A DNA stretch of 64,000 nt from Roridomyces roridus (Eukaryota; Basidiomycota; Agaricomycetes; Agaricales; Mycenaceae): assembly GCA_029378245.1 (NCBI GenBank), contig JARKIF010000074.1, forward strand, positions 96,145 to 160,144, in the 5' to 3' direction. Numbering within the stretch: the first letter of the stretch is position 1; every line of letters begins with the position of its first letter. Position numbers and translations under genes: made by a program. The notes beneath the pieces are model-generated. The model was given only the letters and a program-made list of their open reading frames with translations. It was not told the DNA's origin and did not search any database. Shown here in pieces: positions 33,798 to 43,759 of the stretch.

Positions 33798-35803
33798 ATG
33801 ATTCCCTCCCTCCTCCTCCTCAGCCTACTGGGCCCTGTCCTCCCCGCCCTCGCCCAGAGCCGCACCTCAGAGGCCCAGGAAGCCCAAATCAGCGACCCCG
33901 CTCAAGAATGCACCCCATACAGCTACTCCCCCGTCGCTGCCGCTGTCGCATCATCCGCTTTCCCGCCCATCTGGACGCCCGTGACCGCCCTGCAGCCCAA
34001 CGACTCGGCGGGCAAAGCCAAGTTCGCTTCCATCAACAGCAGCATTCCCAACATCTCGCCAAAGGGCACAATGGCCGGTGATTTCAGCAACTTTACGCCA
34101 ACGTACCCTGCGACAGACCCCGACTGCTGGTGGACCTTCCATCAGTGCGTCGACCCAAAGCTGAGCGGCCTGCAGCCGGATATCGCCAGCGTGTCGGAGG
34201 TTCGTCGGCCTTTCTTTGATGTCGTCTCTATGTGCTGATACCTTCGTAGCCCAAGACACTGGGATACGGGTTCGACGACGGCCCGAACTGCAGTCACAAT
34301 GCCTTCTATGATTATCTGACAGAGCAAGACCAGAAAGCCAGTGCGTTCACTCACTCCCTCGGATTTTTCTATGTGACTGATGGACGCCTTTTCAGCCATG
34401 TTCTACATTGGCTCGAATGTCATGGACTGGCCTCTCGAGGCGCAACGCGCCGTCTCAGATGGTCACCAAATTTGCGTTCGTGAGTGTCCTTCCCTTGACA
34501 ACGGACTCCACGGCCTACTCCAATGTCTCCGCACCTCTTCCGCACCGAAGTACCTGGTGTAGGCGTCTAACGCCTATGACGCAGCGTATCCCCGCGCGAT
34601 GGCGAGATGCTCGGATAGCGATGCTACCGCGTTTGTCGTCATCGACGCGGAGGTTACGGCGTTGATTGTCTTGGCGTTTTTGGTCTCTTCCCTTGACGAC
34701 CATGTGCCTCTGCTTGTCCAGGGCGTTCTCCTCCTCCCTTTACTTTGGCTAACCACATCACAAGACACATGGTCCCACCGATACATGACCTCCTTCAGCA
34801 ACGAGGGCGCATTCGGCGAGCTGTGGTATACGCTGCAGGCGATCAAGCTCGTCACAGGGCTGACCCCGACTTGTTGGCGCGTACGTCGTCTTGTTCTCCC
34901 TTCTTCTTGATTCTCATGAGCGTTGTAGCCTCCCTTCGGTGACGTCGACGACCGGATTCGGTACATCGCCAGCCAGCTTGGGCTCGAGACCATTTTGTGG
35001 AAGTTTGACTCGAATGATTGGAAGGTGCGTTTGATTCTTTTGTGGAGGGAGCGTATCTCCGCAGCAGGTGCTGGGCGCGGCGGGGTCACCTCGGGGGTTC
35101 CAACCTTCCTATGGAGACGCCCGTGCTCTGTACAGCGGATCCTTCTCTTCTACCCCCACACCTTGCTCTTCTGCCTTTCCCCTCATTCCGTGGCCTTCAT
35201 CCCCGCTTCACCCTTCCTTCCCGCTTATCTCCCCGTACTGTCATTGCACCATGCTAACTCACCGACAGGTCGGCACAGACAACGTCACGGTAGCAGACGT
35301 GCAGCAAGACTACCAAAACCTGATCAACAACGCGACTTCGGGAGCGTTTGACACCGTCGGCGCGATCATCTTGACGCACGAGCTGAACAGCTTCACAATG
35401 CAGACGGCGGTCGAGATGTATCCCAAGCTGAAGGCGGCGTTTGACGTGAGCTTTCTTTCCCTCACATTCTCTCGCGTATTGACACTCGACCCAGCACATT
35501 GTGCCTATCGCCGTGGCGCAAAACATCACGACGCCGTACGTTGAGAAGAACGTCACATTCCAGACCTTCTCGCAGTGTACGTCCTTGCCTAGAGGCCTCA
35601 ATCTCACTCCTGATCGCTGTCTTGTAGATATCGCCAACCAGAGTGCGTCGCCTCCGAACAGCAGCGACGGTGGCTCGGGTGGATCCAGCGGATCGGGTGG
35701 ATCGAGCCAGAGCCAAGGAGGGTCTGCTGCTGCTGGCCTGCGGGTACCTACCACGCTGGCACTGGCACTCGGGCTCGCTGGCTTTGGCATGCTCGCTCTG
35801 TGA
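33798..35803 (+). CDS. Chitin deacetylase, CE4 family, GPI-anchored type (407 aa)
   Basis: Eight exons, about 33798-34199, 34250-34340, 34396-34479, 34765-34880, 34929-35024, 35269-35445, 35495-35576 and 35628-35803, give 408 codons with the stop. A signal peptide (IPSLLLLSLLGPVLPALAQS) opens the protein. NodB motifs are GYGFDDGP (metal-binding Asp), HTWSHRYM (metal-binding His pair), RPPFGDVDDRIR, DSNDWK and ILTHEL. A Ser/Gly-rich spacer and a hydrophobic end (TLALALGLAGFGMLAL) form a GPI-anchor signal. The enzyme removes acetyl groups from cell-wall chitin. Two introns (about 285 and 244 nt) are much longer than the rest. The second overlaps no recognisable gene. Confidence 0.93.
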
Positions 35804-37389
35804 TGTGATGCAGCTGCGTCTCTCCTGACATGACTCTTTCGATACCAAAACCCTATTGCGTGCCGCGTGCTGCGGCCCATGGACTCATACCTCCCTCCTT
35901 CCACCATGCCATTCAATGTATCTATTCACCATACGTTTTATCTTTACAGTACAACATAACGACCTGCCTTCGCCGCACGCGCGCGCGAATGGACTGACTG
36001 CAGACTCGTAGTAAACACACTATAGCCACTCGTTTTGGATTTGCTACATAATGTACATGCATCGTTGCGGAATGACTCTGAGGATGGGATAAGGAGGAGG
36101 AAGCCTCAGGAGAGGCTTGGATGCCGAGGGTCAGGAACGTCGGCTTGTGATGCGGCAAGTCTTCCACTGCTCTCATTGCAATTTGCGTGTTCCCTTTATT
36201 GAGTACTGTCCACGGGCCGACTGTGCAACGGCCTCTCCGAACTTCAACGAAGAGAAGAACCTAAGCAAGAGTGGCACGGCCATGTCCCGGTGCAAAAAGG
36301 CGAGGGTGCATGGGAGGTTCAAGAAGGCCTTAGTACTAGTGGGGTAAGTCGAGACGGAATGCCTTGGCATGGAGATGATTTGCTTGCAAGTCGTTTCGGA
36401 TTCAGGTGCTGTTGAAGGCTGGGATTTATCATTTCGGCGTGTTGATGCTGCACGGATCAATCTGACGGCGAAGGTGAGGCGAGGTACAAGCTGCAACTTC
36501 CGTGGGCGAAGATGGGAGCGGCGAACCCTTGGGGGGTTTTTTTTGGCGCTCGGTGGGTTGAACCGATCGTACACGCAGCATCGAGCTCGAGGTTACAACG
36601 AGCCGAGAAATTAGTGTGGCAGGGCTGGAAAGCGCCGACGTTCAGAGCTATTAGTCTGAGAAATCAAAGGCAAAGGTCGTTGAATCGTGGTCCATCCGCA
36701 AATCTAGTATGCACTGAGATTCTTCTGACTCCAAGTTCTGCAACATCAGCTCTGTAATTCGAATATAAGTAATGCTCACTGCAGTAACGGATGTCGATTG
36801 AATGAAATTAGCCTGGACGCACTAGCTCAGAATTTGGCACGTTACTTGCTAGTTTTCGACGGTACAAGGGACTCACTCGGACCCGACGCTTCCGTTAGTA
36901 ATAGTAAAGGATGATTAGAGTATTGATTCAACGGCAGGTTAGCTGGCGAGATCTGGAGATTTTCATTCACTGCTTCCTGTAGAGTCTTCATGAGTCATTA
37001 GTTATTTCCGTCGCTCTTCGTCTTCCAGCGCCGCCGGGCAAACTGGTCTTTTCGGACAGTAGTTTGATGTGCAATACAACGGTATTTTGAACCGTGGGAT
37101 TCTGGCATCGGCATTTCAGCATAACTAGTGGATAATCAGCGCGAGCGTCGGGATGAAACGAACCTAGAGTCTAATTCGAAATCAACCATACGCTGCAGTT
37201 CAAGCGGCCTGGTTTGAGTTGGACCCACGAAACTGCATCAATAGCACCATGTATCGAACAGTCAGTTATGCGATTCTTTCCGTCACAATAAGGTTCTGCG
37301 GACAGTGAGAGCGGACAGTGGTTGAGATATTAATATGGCACTCACTTTCTGACTCGAACCCGCCCGAGAACGCCCGCCACACCTATAAA
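35804..37389. other. Gene-poor region of about 1.6 kb
   Basis: Small open frames on both strands (for example 36173-36574 minus) lack domains and paralogues. No gene, RNA or transposon end was recognised. Confidence 0.35.
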
Positions 37390-37919
37390 ATGGTTCAAAT
37401 CTTGACTCACCGCAAAGCAAAAATCATGTCCCCTGCATCGTACCAGCCCGCAGCAAACGAGACCATCGACGACTTTGTCTCGCTGCTTTTCCAGCGTCTC
37501 ATCTACCAAGACAATCTCGAGGTGGTGGAAGCGTCTTGGGCGCAGGACGTGGCGGAGGACGTCTACATCAGGTTCGTATGCCGTTGGGTACGCAGTCGAT
37601 TAGTCGATCCTTACAGCGCACCACAACCAGCATCAACGGCACGATTCTCCTCGGTGCCAAATACCTCGAGCTGGTCAAGGGCTTCCATGCCACAGCCGCG
37701 GCGAAACTTCAGAAGAAGGAGATGCTTGTGGTGGCACCCGGCAAGGACGACGGGGGTCGTACGGGGACGGTTTCGAGCAGCGCGCAGGTGTTGGTGATGC
37801 ACAAGGATGGCAAGGTTGTTGAACAGTCGTCGGTGTTGATTGTTCAGGTGGGGGAGAAGGATGGGAGGAGGATTATGACGAGTTTGGTGGAGGTGACGCT
37901 GGAGAAGACGAGAGCTTGA
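37390..37919 (+). CDS. NTF2/SnoaL-like small protein, intact copy (156 aa)
   Basis: Exons about 37390-37571 and 37631-37919 give 157 codons with the stop. The ATG at 37426 (MSPASYQPAANETI) is an alternative start. The ~145-residue size, the N-terminal helix region, LLGAKYLELVKGFHATAAAKL and a C-terminal pair of beta strands (VLIVQVGEKDGRRIMTSLVEVTL) fit a cone-shaped NTF2-like fold, but this is a tentative call. Paralogue of the broken gene at 14472, with the intron in the same place. Confidence 0.7.
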
Positions 37920-38309
37920 TTCCATCAAGCACGATTCACGAAACCCAGATGTGTACGATTATGCCGAAGCCCCTGAAATGCACCCCACTTCTGTCAGAAC
38001 AGTCGAGTCTGGGGAGGAGGACTAAGTTGATTGAAGGTGAGAGGCTCGAGTTGGGCTCACGTGCCGAACACACACGACCAGGCTTTGCCCCTATCGGACG
38101 CGTCGGAGTACAGAAGCACTCACGCCTCGACGCTTTATAAATAGTAAATGAAAGAGTCAACTGAACTAATAGATGGGTATATCAAGAATCCGCACTGAAT
38201 CACTGATGCTCACCTTTGACCACTTCCCTCCGTCTCCAGCCATGTCTGCGACGGAGACGAGTTGGGGTCAAACAGCCCCCCGAACGAGGAATAAGACCCT
38301 CACGGCGCC
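37920..38309. other. Intergenic region
   Basis: Nothing recognised between the NTF2-like gene and the weak open frame at 38310. Confidence 0.35.
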
Positions 38310-38699
38310 GTGGATGATCTGGGCTCGAAGGACTATTACCAGATCCGCATGGAATCCCTTCGCTACTCGCAGCCACCGGGTCCAATGCACATGCCGGTCG
38401 AACTTCCAGCTCTCCTCATATGGGAGAAGTACAGCTACGGCCAGACACTCCTTGCGCTCAGCCGCGACTCTGCTTTCGCCGCTTATTATACGGGGACCAG
38501 CGACGGATATGATCACGGCGAAGGCCGGCGTCGATATGTCTCTTGGATCGACTGGCTTAGACGGATGCACAGAGCGGCTGATTGGAGGCCCACGCTTAGC
38601 GGAGTCCCACAGAACTCGGTCGGGGATGTGTTGAATGGCCGTTTGGGAATGGGCTGCGTCCGCGAGCTTGGACTGAAGAGGCCGGGCATAAAGAACTAA
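38310..38699 (+). CDS. Possible hypothetical protein (129 codons)
   Basis: A single open frame with fairly ordinary amino-acid composition (LPALLIWEKYSYGQTLLALS, YVSWIDWLRRMHRAADW). There is no domain, no paralogue in the window and no clear promoter. It may be a gene remnant or chance. Confidence 0.25.
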   Translation: MDDLGSKDYYQIRMESLRYSQPPGPMHMPVELPALLIWEKYSYGQTLLALSRDSAFAAYYTGTSDGYDHGEGRRRYVSWIDWLRRMHRAADWRPTLSGVPQNSVGDVLNGRLGMGCVRELGLKRPGIKN

Positions 38700-38818
38700 A
38701 AAACGAGTGCCCTGGCCGAAGGGGGGGTTATCTTTGACCAGGGTGAAAGCAGTTCGCCGGGCAGTGCAATCCTTGGCCCAAGGACAGATCATCCGGCTAG
38801 CGACTGCTCCCTTTTTTG

Positions 38819-38920
38819 CGCTCTACGGGGATTGAACCCGTAGCCTCTTTTCCCAATGAAGAGAGGTGGCTGGTTGAGGGCGGAACGAGTTTACAACTCA
38901 GCCAGGCGTACATGAAAGCG
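38819..38920 (-). other. tRNA-like relic
   Basis: On the minus strand there is a good T arm (ACGGG-TTCAATC-CCCGT, 38825-38841) that is also a near-perfect B box. An A-box-like TGGCTGAGTTG lies at 38894-38904. Possible acceptor strands GCGCTTT and AGAGCGC pair with one wobble. The middle does not fold into a normal anticodon arm and a pairing CCTCT/AGAGG looks more like a long variable arm. No T-run follows on the minus strand. Probably a degenerate tRNA gene or tRNA-derived fragment. Confidence 0.45.
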
Positions 38921-39307
38921 CAGATGGGGAACCTGATGGAGTGCATTGGGGTCATGAGGTCAGAGAAGATGTGGGTACTGCTGTACCAGGTCTCACTTGC
39001 TTACACTCCGATCAGTCAAACCGCATTTGGTTTGCGATTGATGATGTGGATCGACGCTTTGGCAGCTCGCCAAGAGGATTTGGATACCCAACTTTGCGGC
39101 CGACCCCAAGCCGACCCAAATTCCAATATGCGCCGGCATGGCATTTGTCTGCAGAACATACACGCGCGCGAAAGCCCTACAAGAGAACCAGATTCCTCCC
39201 CCGCTCGCAAAATTCACGCTTTCACTCCCATTGATGCTCCCGCTGGTTCGGAATATCCTTTAAACTACGCAAGCTCAGCACAATCCTCAAGAAGAACATA
39301 AAAAAAC

Positions 39308-41533
39308 TCACTCAACCTCAACACAATCTCCAACCCGCCTCACCCAAACGTACAACAACTGCCCTTGCAACCCCTTTTCCCGCATCAGCTGCACAAACTG
39401 TCGGTACCCATTGTCATGAAAAGGTAAGGCAACACCCTGCATCATCGCCTTGGCAGGCTCCTGCGGACCAAATCGAACGAGGACAGTACGCCTGCGGTCA
39501 TACACGAACGCCATCGTCCCGATCAGGAGCGCACGGCACACAAAGCGCTCCGTCCCATATTCGTTGCGCGGGGGTTCGTCCTTGGGCGGACCACCCATCT
39601 TGACAGCCTCTTGCGAATCGGCAAATCCAAAGTCGGTTACCCAGTGGATGTAAGCGCGAGTGGGGATGTATAGTTTGTTGGGAGGGAGTGAGGATGCGTC
39701 GTTCAGCTTCTTGGACATTTTGCAGACACTTTTGTGGCGAGGCCAGTGTGCCTTGGCGCATTCTGCGTCGCAATAGCACTGTGAGAGGGTTAGAAATGCA
39801 CCGAGGTTTCTCGTATTTACGCACAACTGCTCTGCATCTATGATTGATTGAATCAGATTTTTGAGTACTGTTCAAAAACGAATGGACTTGCGAGCCACAA
39901 ATATGCTTATCGGTCGCTTTGCCGCATTCTCAGCACTTGGCGTACGGCGTTGGCGCCTTCCCAGTCTCGATTTCCTCCACCGCTCTACAAAACGATGAAT
40001 TTCACCCATCCCAAGAATCAAACCACCCACCTGAAGCGCGGCCGCAAACAAGGAACAAAGAAACTAATCTTGGTCTCCTTCTGCACCTGTTGCGAGATAT
40101 TCCAATGCGACTGTTGGTCATCGGCCCATTCCTTATCCACAAGCTCCGAGTTGTACGAGAGGAGGCGCGCAAGCGTGCGGATGTGCTCTGCCGGCATTTC
40201 CTCGCCTGTGGAGAGGTGATATTCGAGTTGGGCGCGGAGGTCGGCGTCGGAGATGTCTTGGGGAAGGATTTCGCGTAGACGGGATTCGAGGTGGAGCATG
40301 AATTCAGAGCCACCCTGGTGTAGGGGTCGTCAGGTGGCCATGTTGTATATGATGAAACGCACTTCTGGCACCCCTTCGGTATAGCTGTATCGGATAACGA
40401 CGAGTGGAACCTCTGGCGTTTCCATCATAGGCACAAGAGGCGCTAGAATCGATTGGTTGGGAGTATATAAAGAGTTCATTTTGTTGGGCGTACCGCCTGG
40501 TCTGGCCCCGAATTTGTGTACCTGAGCCTCTTGAAGTTGCTTGAGGAACTAGATGGCAGAATGAGATCGAGATCAGTCCGGATGCGTCGTTAAACTAGCC
40601 TTTGGAGTGGGTTCGGGCCATGATACACGTTTAACATCGAGGAATTCCATCACGAGCATAGTACCGCTGGATTTATCAAAGTAATTGACAAAGGGAGAGT
40701 CACGTCCCCCTGTATTACATGAGAAACGAGGCATGAGCTCCAGAGCAATCACAATTACCTTCGCCAGTGAGATCTAAAGTCGCATTGCACATGATCTTCT
40801 TGACGCCATTCCAGTTGCCGGCGGGACCAGCGGGGGGATTCACGGGTTTGCCTTGAGCAATTTCGAGTTGCGTGAAGGCCATCATGTGGAAGGGGGTCAT
40901 GACATATCTGGGTGTGGTCAAGTTGTGGAATTGCAAAGCCGGTTGCAAGCTCACGATTTCAACCGTGCCGCGTCTCTATAACCGTCGAATTTCTGCATCC
41001 CCATGCCGCCCGCCCGAATTTCCGGATGCGGCTCCTTCCAATTCTGCCAAGAGTTCAAGCTGGCGATTTTGAAGTTGGGTGTCTTGCAAAACTCCTTGCC
41101 CGGGAACAGGTAGTCGAATCTGGATAAAAAATATACTGGGTTTTCTGTGCACAAGGAAGATATAAAAGAACCTTTGCATGTCCCAGAGAGCCAGGCGCAG
41201 ATTACTCGAGGCTATTGCATGCTGCTCTTTTGGTCTCTGCTCTGTCCTCATGCGCGGGTCGATCTCATGAAAGTGGCCGATTGCGTCCAGCCAAGACATG
41301 ATTTCGTTCGTTTTCATGGAGGAAAATGCGCCATTGTCGACATTTGGGTCGGCGTTTGGAGGCCGCGGCGATGGGCTGCTCATTCTTTTGACGATTTGCT
41401 TGGGTGCAGACGAAGAGGTCTTCGAGTTGGATTTCGCGGAATCTGCGGCGGCGGTTCCGTCCTTGCGCCGAAACCAGGTGAAGAGAAGGTAGGTTGGGAT
41501 CAGGAGGAGGAGCACAGTCGGGAGGGCGTGCAT
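39308..41533 (-). CDS. MYND zinc-finger protein, copy 2, membrane-anchored
   Basis: Multi-exon gene starting near 41533 with a hydrophobic N-terminal anchor (ALPTVLLLLIPTYLLFTWF) that copy 1 lacks. The remainder follows copy 1: HAIASSNLRLALWDMQRF, FDYLFPGKEF, TPRYVMTPFHMMAFT, EFLDVKRVSWPEP, LARLLSYNSELVDKEWADDQ and SFFVPCLRPRFR. The MYND finger ends YCDAECAKAHW..H..VC. The C-terminal domain has YIHWVTDFGFADSQ and GQLLYVWVRRVGDC. The anchor predicts an ER or other endomembrane location with the MYND domain exposed to the cytosol. Partner and role unknown. Confidence 0.82.
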
Positions 41534-42182
41534 AAGAGACGGTGTCTCTCAAGTGTCTCTGATCAAATTCTGCCCCGCTTGATCAATGGCCTCGTTGCGA
41601 CGCACGGACCCGGTCCATCTCGAGCCAACCAATGCGCCAAGTTTGTGAAAACGGAGTGTGGGTGTGCGTTTCAAAGCCGCTTCAAGCCGTCCCGTCACAT
41701 CATTTTGCTCTCTTACCACCATGCTGTTGCGTCGACAATGTTCGCGAGGCCCAGTGTAAGTATATCGACGACATCCCACTAAAAGAGCAGATACTACAGT
41801 CTGACTGCGGGAGCGTAGAGGCCCAACAGCAAGCCCCTTGCATCATCCGGAGCTTGAAGTCGTGAGGCGCCAAGGGTTCCCGCTCGCTCTGCCTTTGCCA
41901 GTCAGAGTTCCGTTCTATCTCAATGCAGACGCAGCCCACCGAGTGCGAACTATCAGAGGCCGTGACCAAAATACGACCGCTGTCTCTCTCCGCCGGCGAT
42001 GCTCGTATTCTGTGGTCTGTGGAATTATGCGCCGGTGCCCCTCGTGATTGCTCAAGCGGCCGCGTTTCGTTGACCTCCCAAGAATGCTTTCCTCCATACT
42101 GGACAGTAAGTAATGGGTTCCTTATCGACTGGCGGATTTGTTTTTCAACTCGGGCAGGTCAATGTACATGTGCGCGGAAAGT
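41534..42182. other. Intergenic region between MYND copy 2 and the C11-like gene
   Basis: A plus-strand open frame from 41923 includes QTQPTECELSEAVTKI and several Cys. It runs into the MITE and has no recognised family, so I treat it as unsupported. Confidence 0.3.
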
Positions 42183-43334
42183 TCAATTGTCTTTACGAAC
42201 GTTGTGGCACGATTCGCATCTAGGAATAAATCGTAAGTTGACAGATAATAGGGGCAGTCAGAGTAGGCGATTCAACCGCGATTATGACTTCGATTCTGAG
42301 TCCGATTTTCGAATTTTAAATCGTGGGATAATCGTAAATCACCATAATCGTCGAATCATTTACAAGCGGCTCCCGAGCCGCTTGTACATGCGATTATTGC
42401 ACGATTCTCGATTACTCCCAGATGTACAGGGAAACTTCAGCTGTAACCACAGGCCCTTATTCATTCTGGGACTACAAACCGCATGCAAAATCCTACTTTG
42501 AGCTGTTTGAATGAGTGTACAGCTCACGGATACCTGCCTTATTTTTTTCCAGAAGATACGCACTGGAACTCATGAACCAGGGTTGAAAAAATCTGTTCTT
42601 TCCCCAGCATGTGCCGGGATGTTCCTGGCGGCGCACGCACTTATTTCTGGGCCCCACAACAACTATGCATTACAGTATATGCCCACATGTTGATTTTTGT
42701 CCCCAGAATCCAAGGCAGAATCGGCATCAGAATCGAAATCAAGCCTGGGGCGGTCAGAGTGAACCGGCGATTATGCCGATTATGATCACTTTTTAATTCC
42801 AGAATCGGGACCATAATCACGGCCATAATCGCCGCTGAATCGTCTACTCTGACTGCCCCTAATTAATCACCAAAAGCGCTTCCCTATACCCTGTGGACAA
42901 TATTAACCATGAGTCCGCCATTAGAAACACAAGTGCACCACTCACAAACAGTCATGGGCTCATCGGCTGAGCGAGTTTGAAGCTGGATGAAATAGGCGAA
43001 TCCGTGGCCGCATATTTGGCATTCATCTGGAGAAGGTGGGTGAGTTATCTGAGTGTATCCATGGTCAAAGTTACGCACCTTCGGTGCGGGCAGCACTGTC
43101 ACGAAGTTCCTGGAGAATGTCCCTCACAGCACCGACAGTCTTGCGTTTGAGATGAATGCGGGACGTGTACTTTTCAAGGATCGATCAGGCCAACGCCCTC
43201 CGGAATGCCGCCGCGCTTGCTTACCAGGTTACCTGCTTGTGTATGGGGAACAGATAGGGACACGTCTGGCACGCCCACTTCTTGATGCCATCCGGGCTGT
43301 CGTTCACAATGAGAAGATTGGCGCAAAAAAGCAT
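42183..43334 (-). pseudogene. RNA polymerase III subunit C11-like gene, apparently disrupted
   Basis: Exons at 43233-43334 (MLFCANLLIVND..KKWACQTCPYLFPIHKQ), 43079-43169 (YTSRIHLKRKTVGAV) and 42946-43026 (DECQICGHGFAYFIQLQTRS then ADEPMTV) match the C11 layout of an N-terminal zinc ribbon plus a TFIIS-type ribbon with the catalytic RSADEPMT loop. Two lesions are visible. The first Cys pair reads FCANLL where the family has FC-x-x-C, as if three codons were lost between two TGC codons. The final Cys pair (CESC, 42183-42219) lies beyond a MITE; reaching it needs a 7-nt micro-exon (42884-42890) whose donor is GG instead of GT. If spliced that way the protein would be 105 aa, close to yeast Rpc11. 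Confidence 0.72.
42251..42859. mobile_element. Fold-back MITE with TA flanks, 609 bp, inside the C11-like gene
   Basis: Left end GGGGCAGTCAGAGTAGGCGA and the reverse complement of the right end GGGGCAGTCAGAGTAGACGA agree over about 38 bp. Both ends are flanked by TA (42249-42250, 42860-42861). The interior is rich in CGATTATG/CATAATCG words. A near-perfect hairpin (ACAAGCGGCTC / GAGCCGCTTGT, about 42361-42384) and a second TIR-like block (GGCGGTCAGAGTGAACCGGC, about 42750) are also present. No transposase frame. Confidence 0.82.
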
Positions 43335-43402
43335 CAAGAGTCGACGGGACTCGAAACAAGAGAATTGGAAACTGCCATGATAACCACTGCACCATAGCAC
43401 CA
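43331..43402 (-). other. tRNA-like relic with Pol III terminator, abutting the C11-like start
   Basis: The minus strand has an A box TGGTGCAGTGG (43384-43394) and a B-box-like TTTCGAGTCCC (43346-43356). A run of six T (43325-43330) follows directly downstream, as a Pol III terminator would. The arms do not pair as in a functional tRNA (T-stem mispaired), so it is a decayed tRNA or tRNA-derived element. The C11 start codon (43334) falls inside its 3' end. Confidence 0.5.
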
Positions 43403-43759
43403 TTTTGATGTGTTGTAATTCGCCAAATCCAGGTGGGATTCAAGAGTGCTGTCAACTGAAACCAATTTTTTTTTTTGCGCCAGGAATTTTTGAGCTCCAC
43501 CATGCCTGGGTACCGCTGAGATGAGAGACCTCAGAGACCTCGAGTCAGAGTGACCATATCAAATCATCAATTCACGCATGATGTGAGTCATGTGACGACG
43601 CGTTTCTCTCCTGAGCTCCTCACTCGTCGCGACTCGACTCTCGCGTTCTACACTATCCCTCATACCAGCCAGCAAGTTTTCACACTTAGAAAGCGTAGGC
43701 TCCACGTCGCAAGCCCATCGTGCCTCTTATTTACCGGCATATCTCTAGGGGCGGATTAC
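43335..43759. promoter_or_regulatory. Divergent promoter region, C11-like gene / SNF2 gene
   Basis: About 425 bp between two divergent start codons, including the tRNA-like relic. No other motif assigned. Confidence 0.4.

Noticed and set aside
38819..38920. Functional tRNA
   Set aside because: Only the T arm and A box look right; no anticodon arm with a proper stem can be drawn.
42884..43102. TFIIS or RPB9 identity for the zinc-ribbon exon
   Set aside because: The short N-terminal ribbon (ACQTCPYLFP) and total length fit Pol III C11 better than TFIIS (long N-terminal domains) or RPB9.
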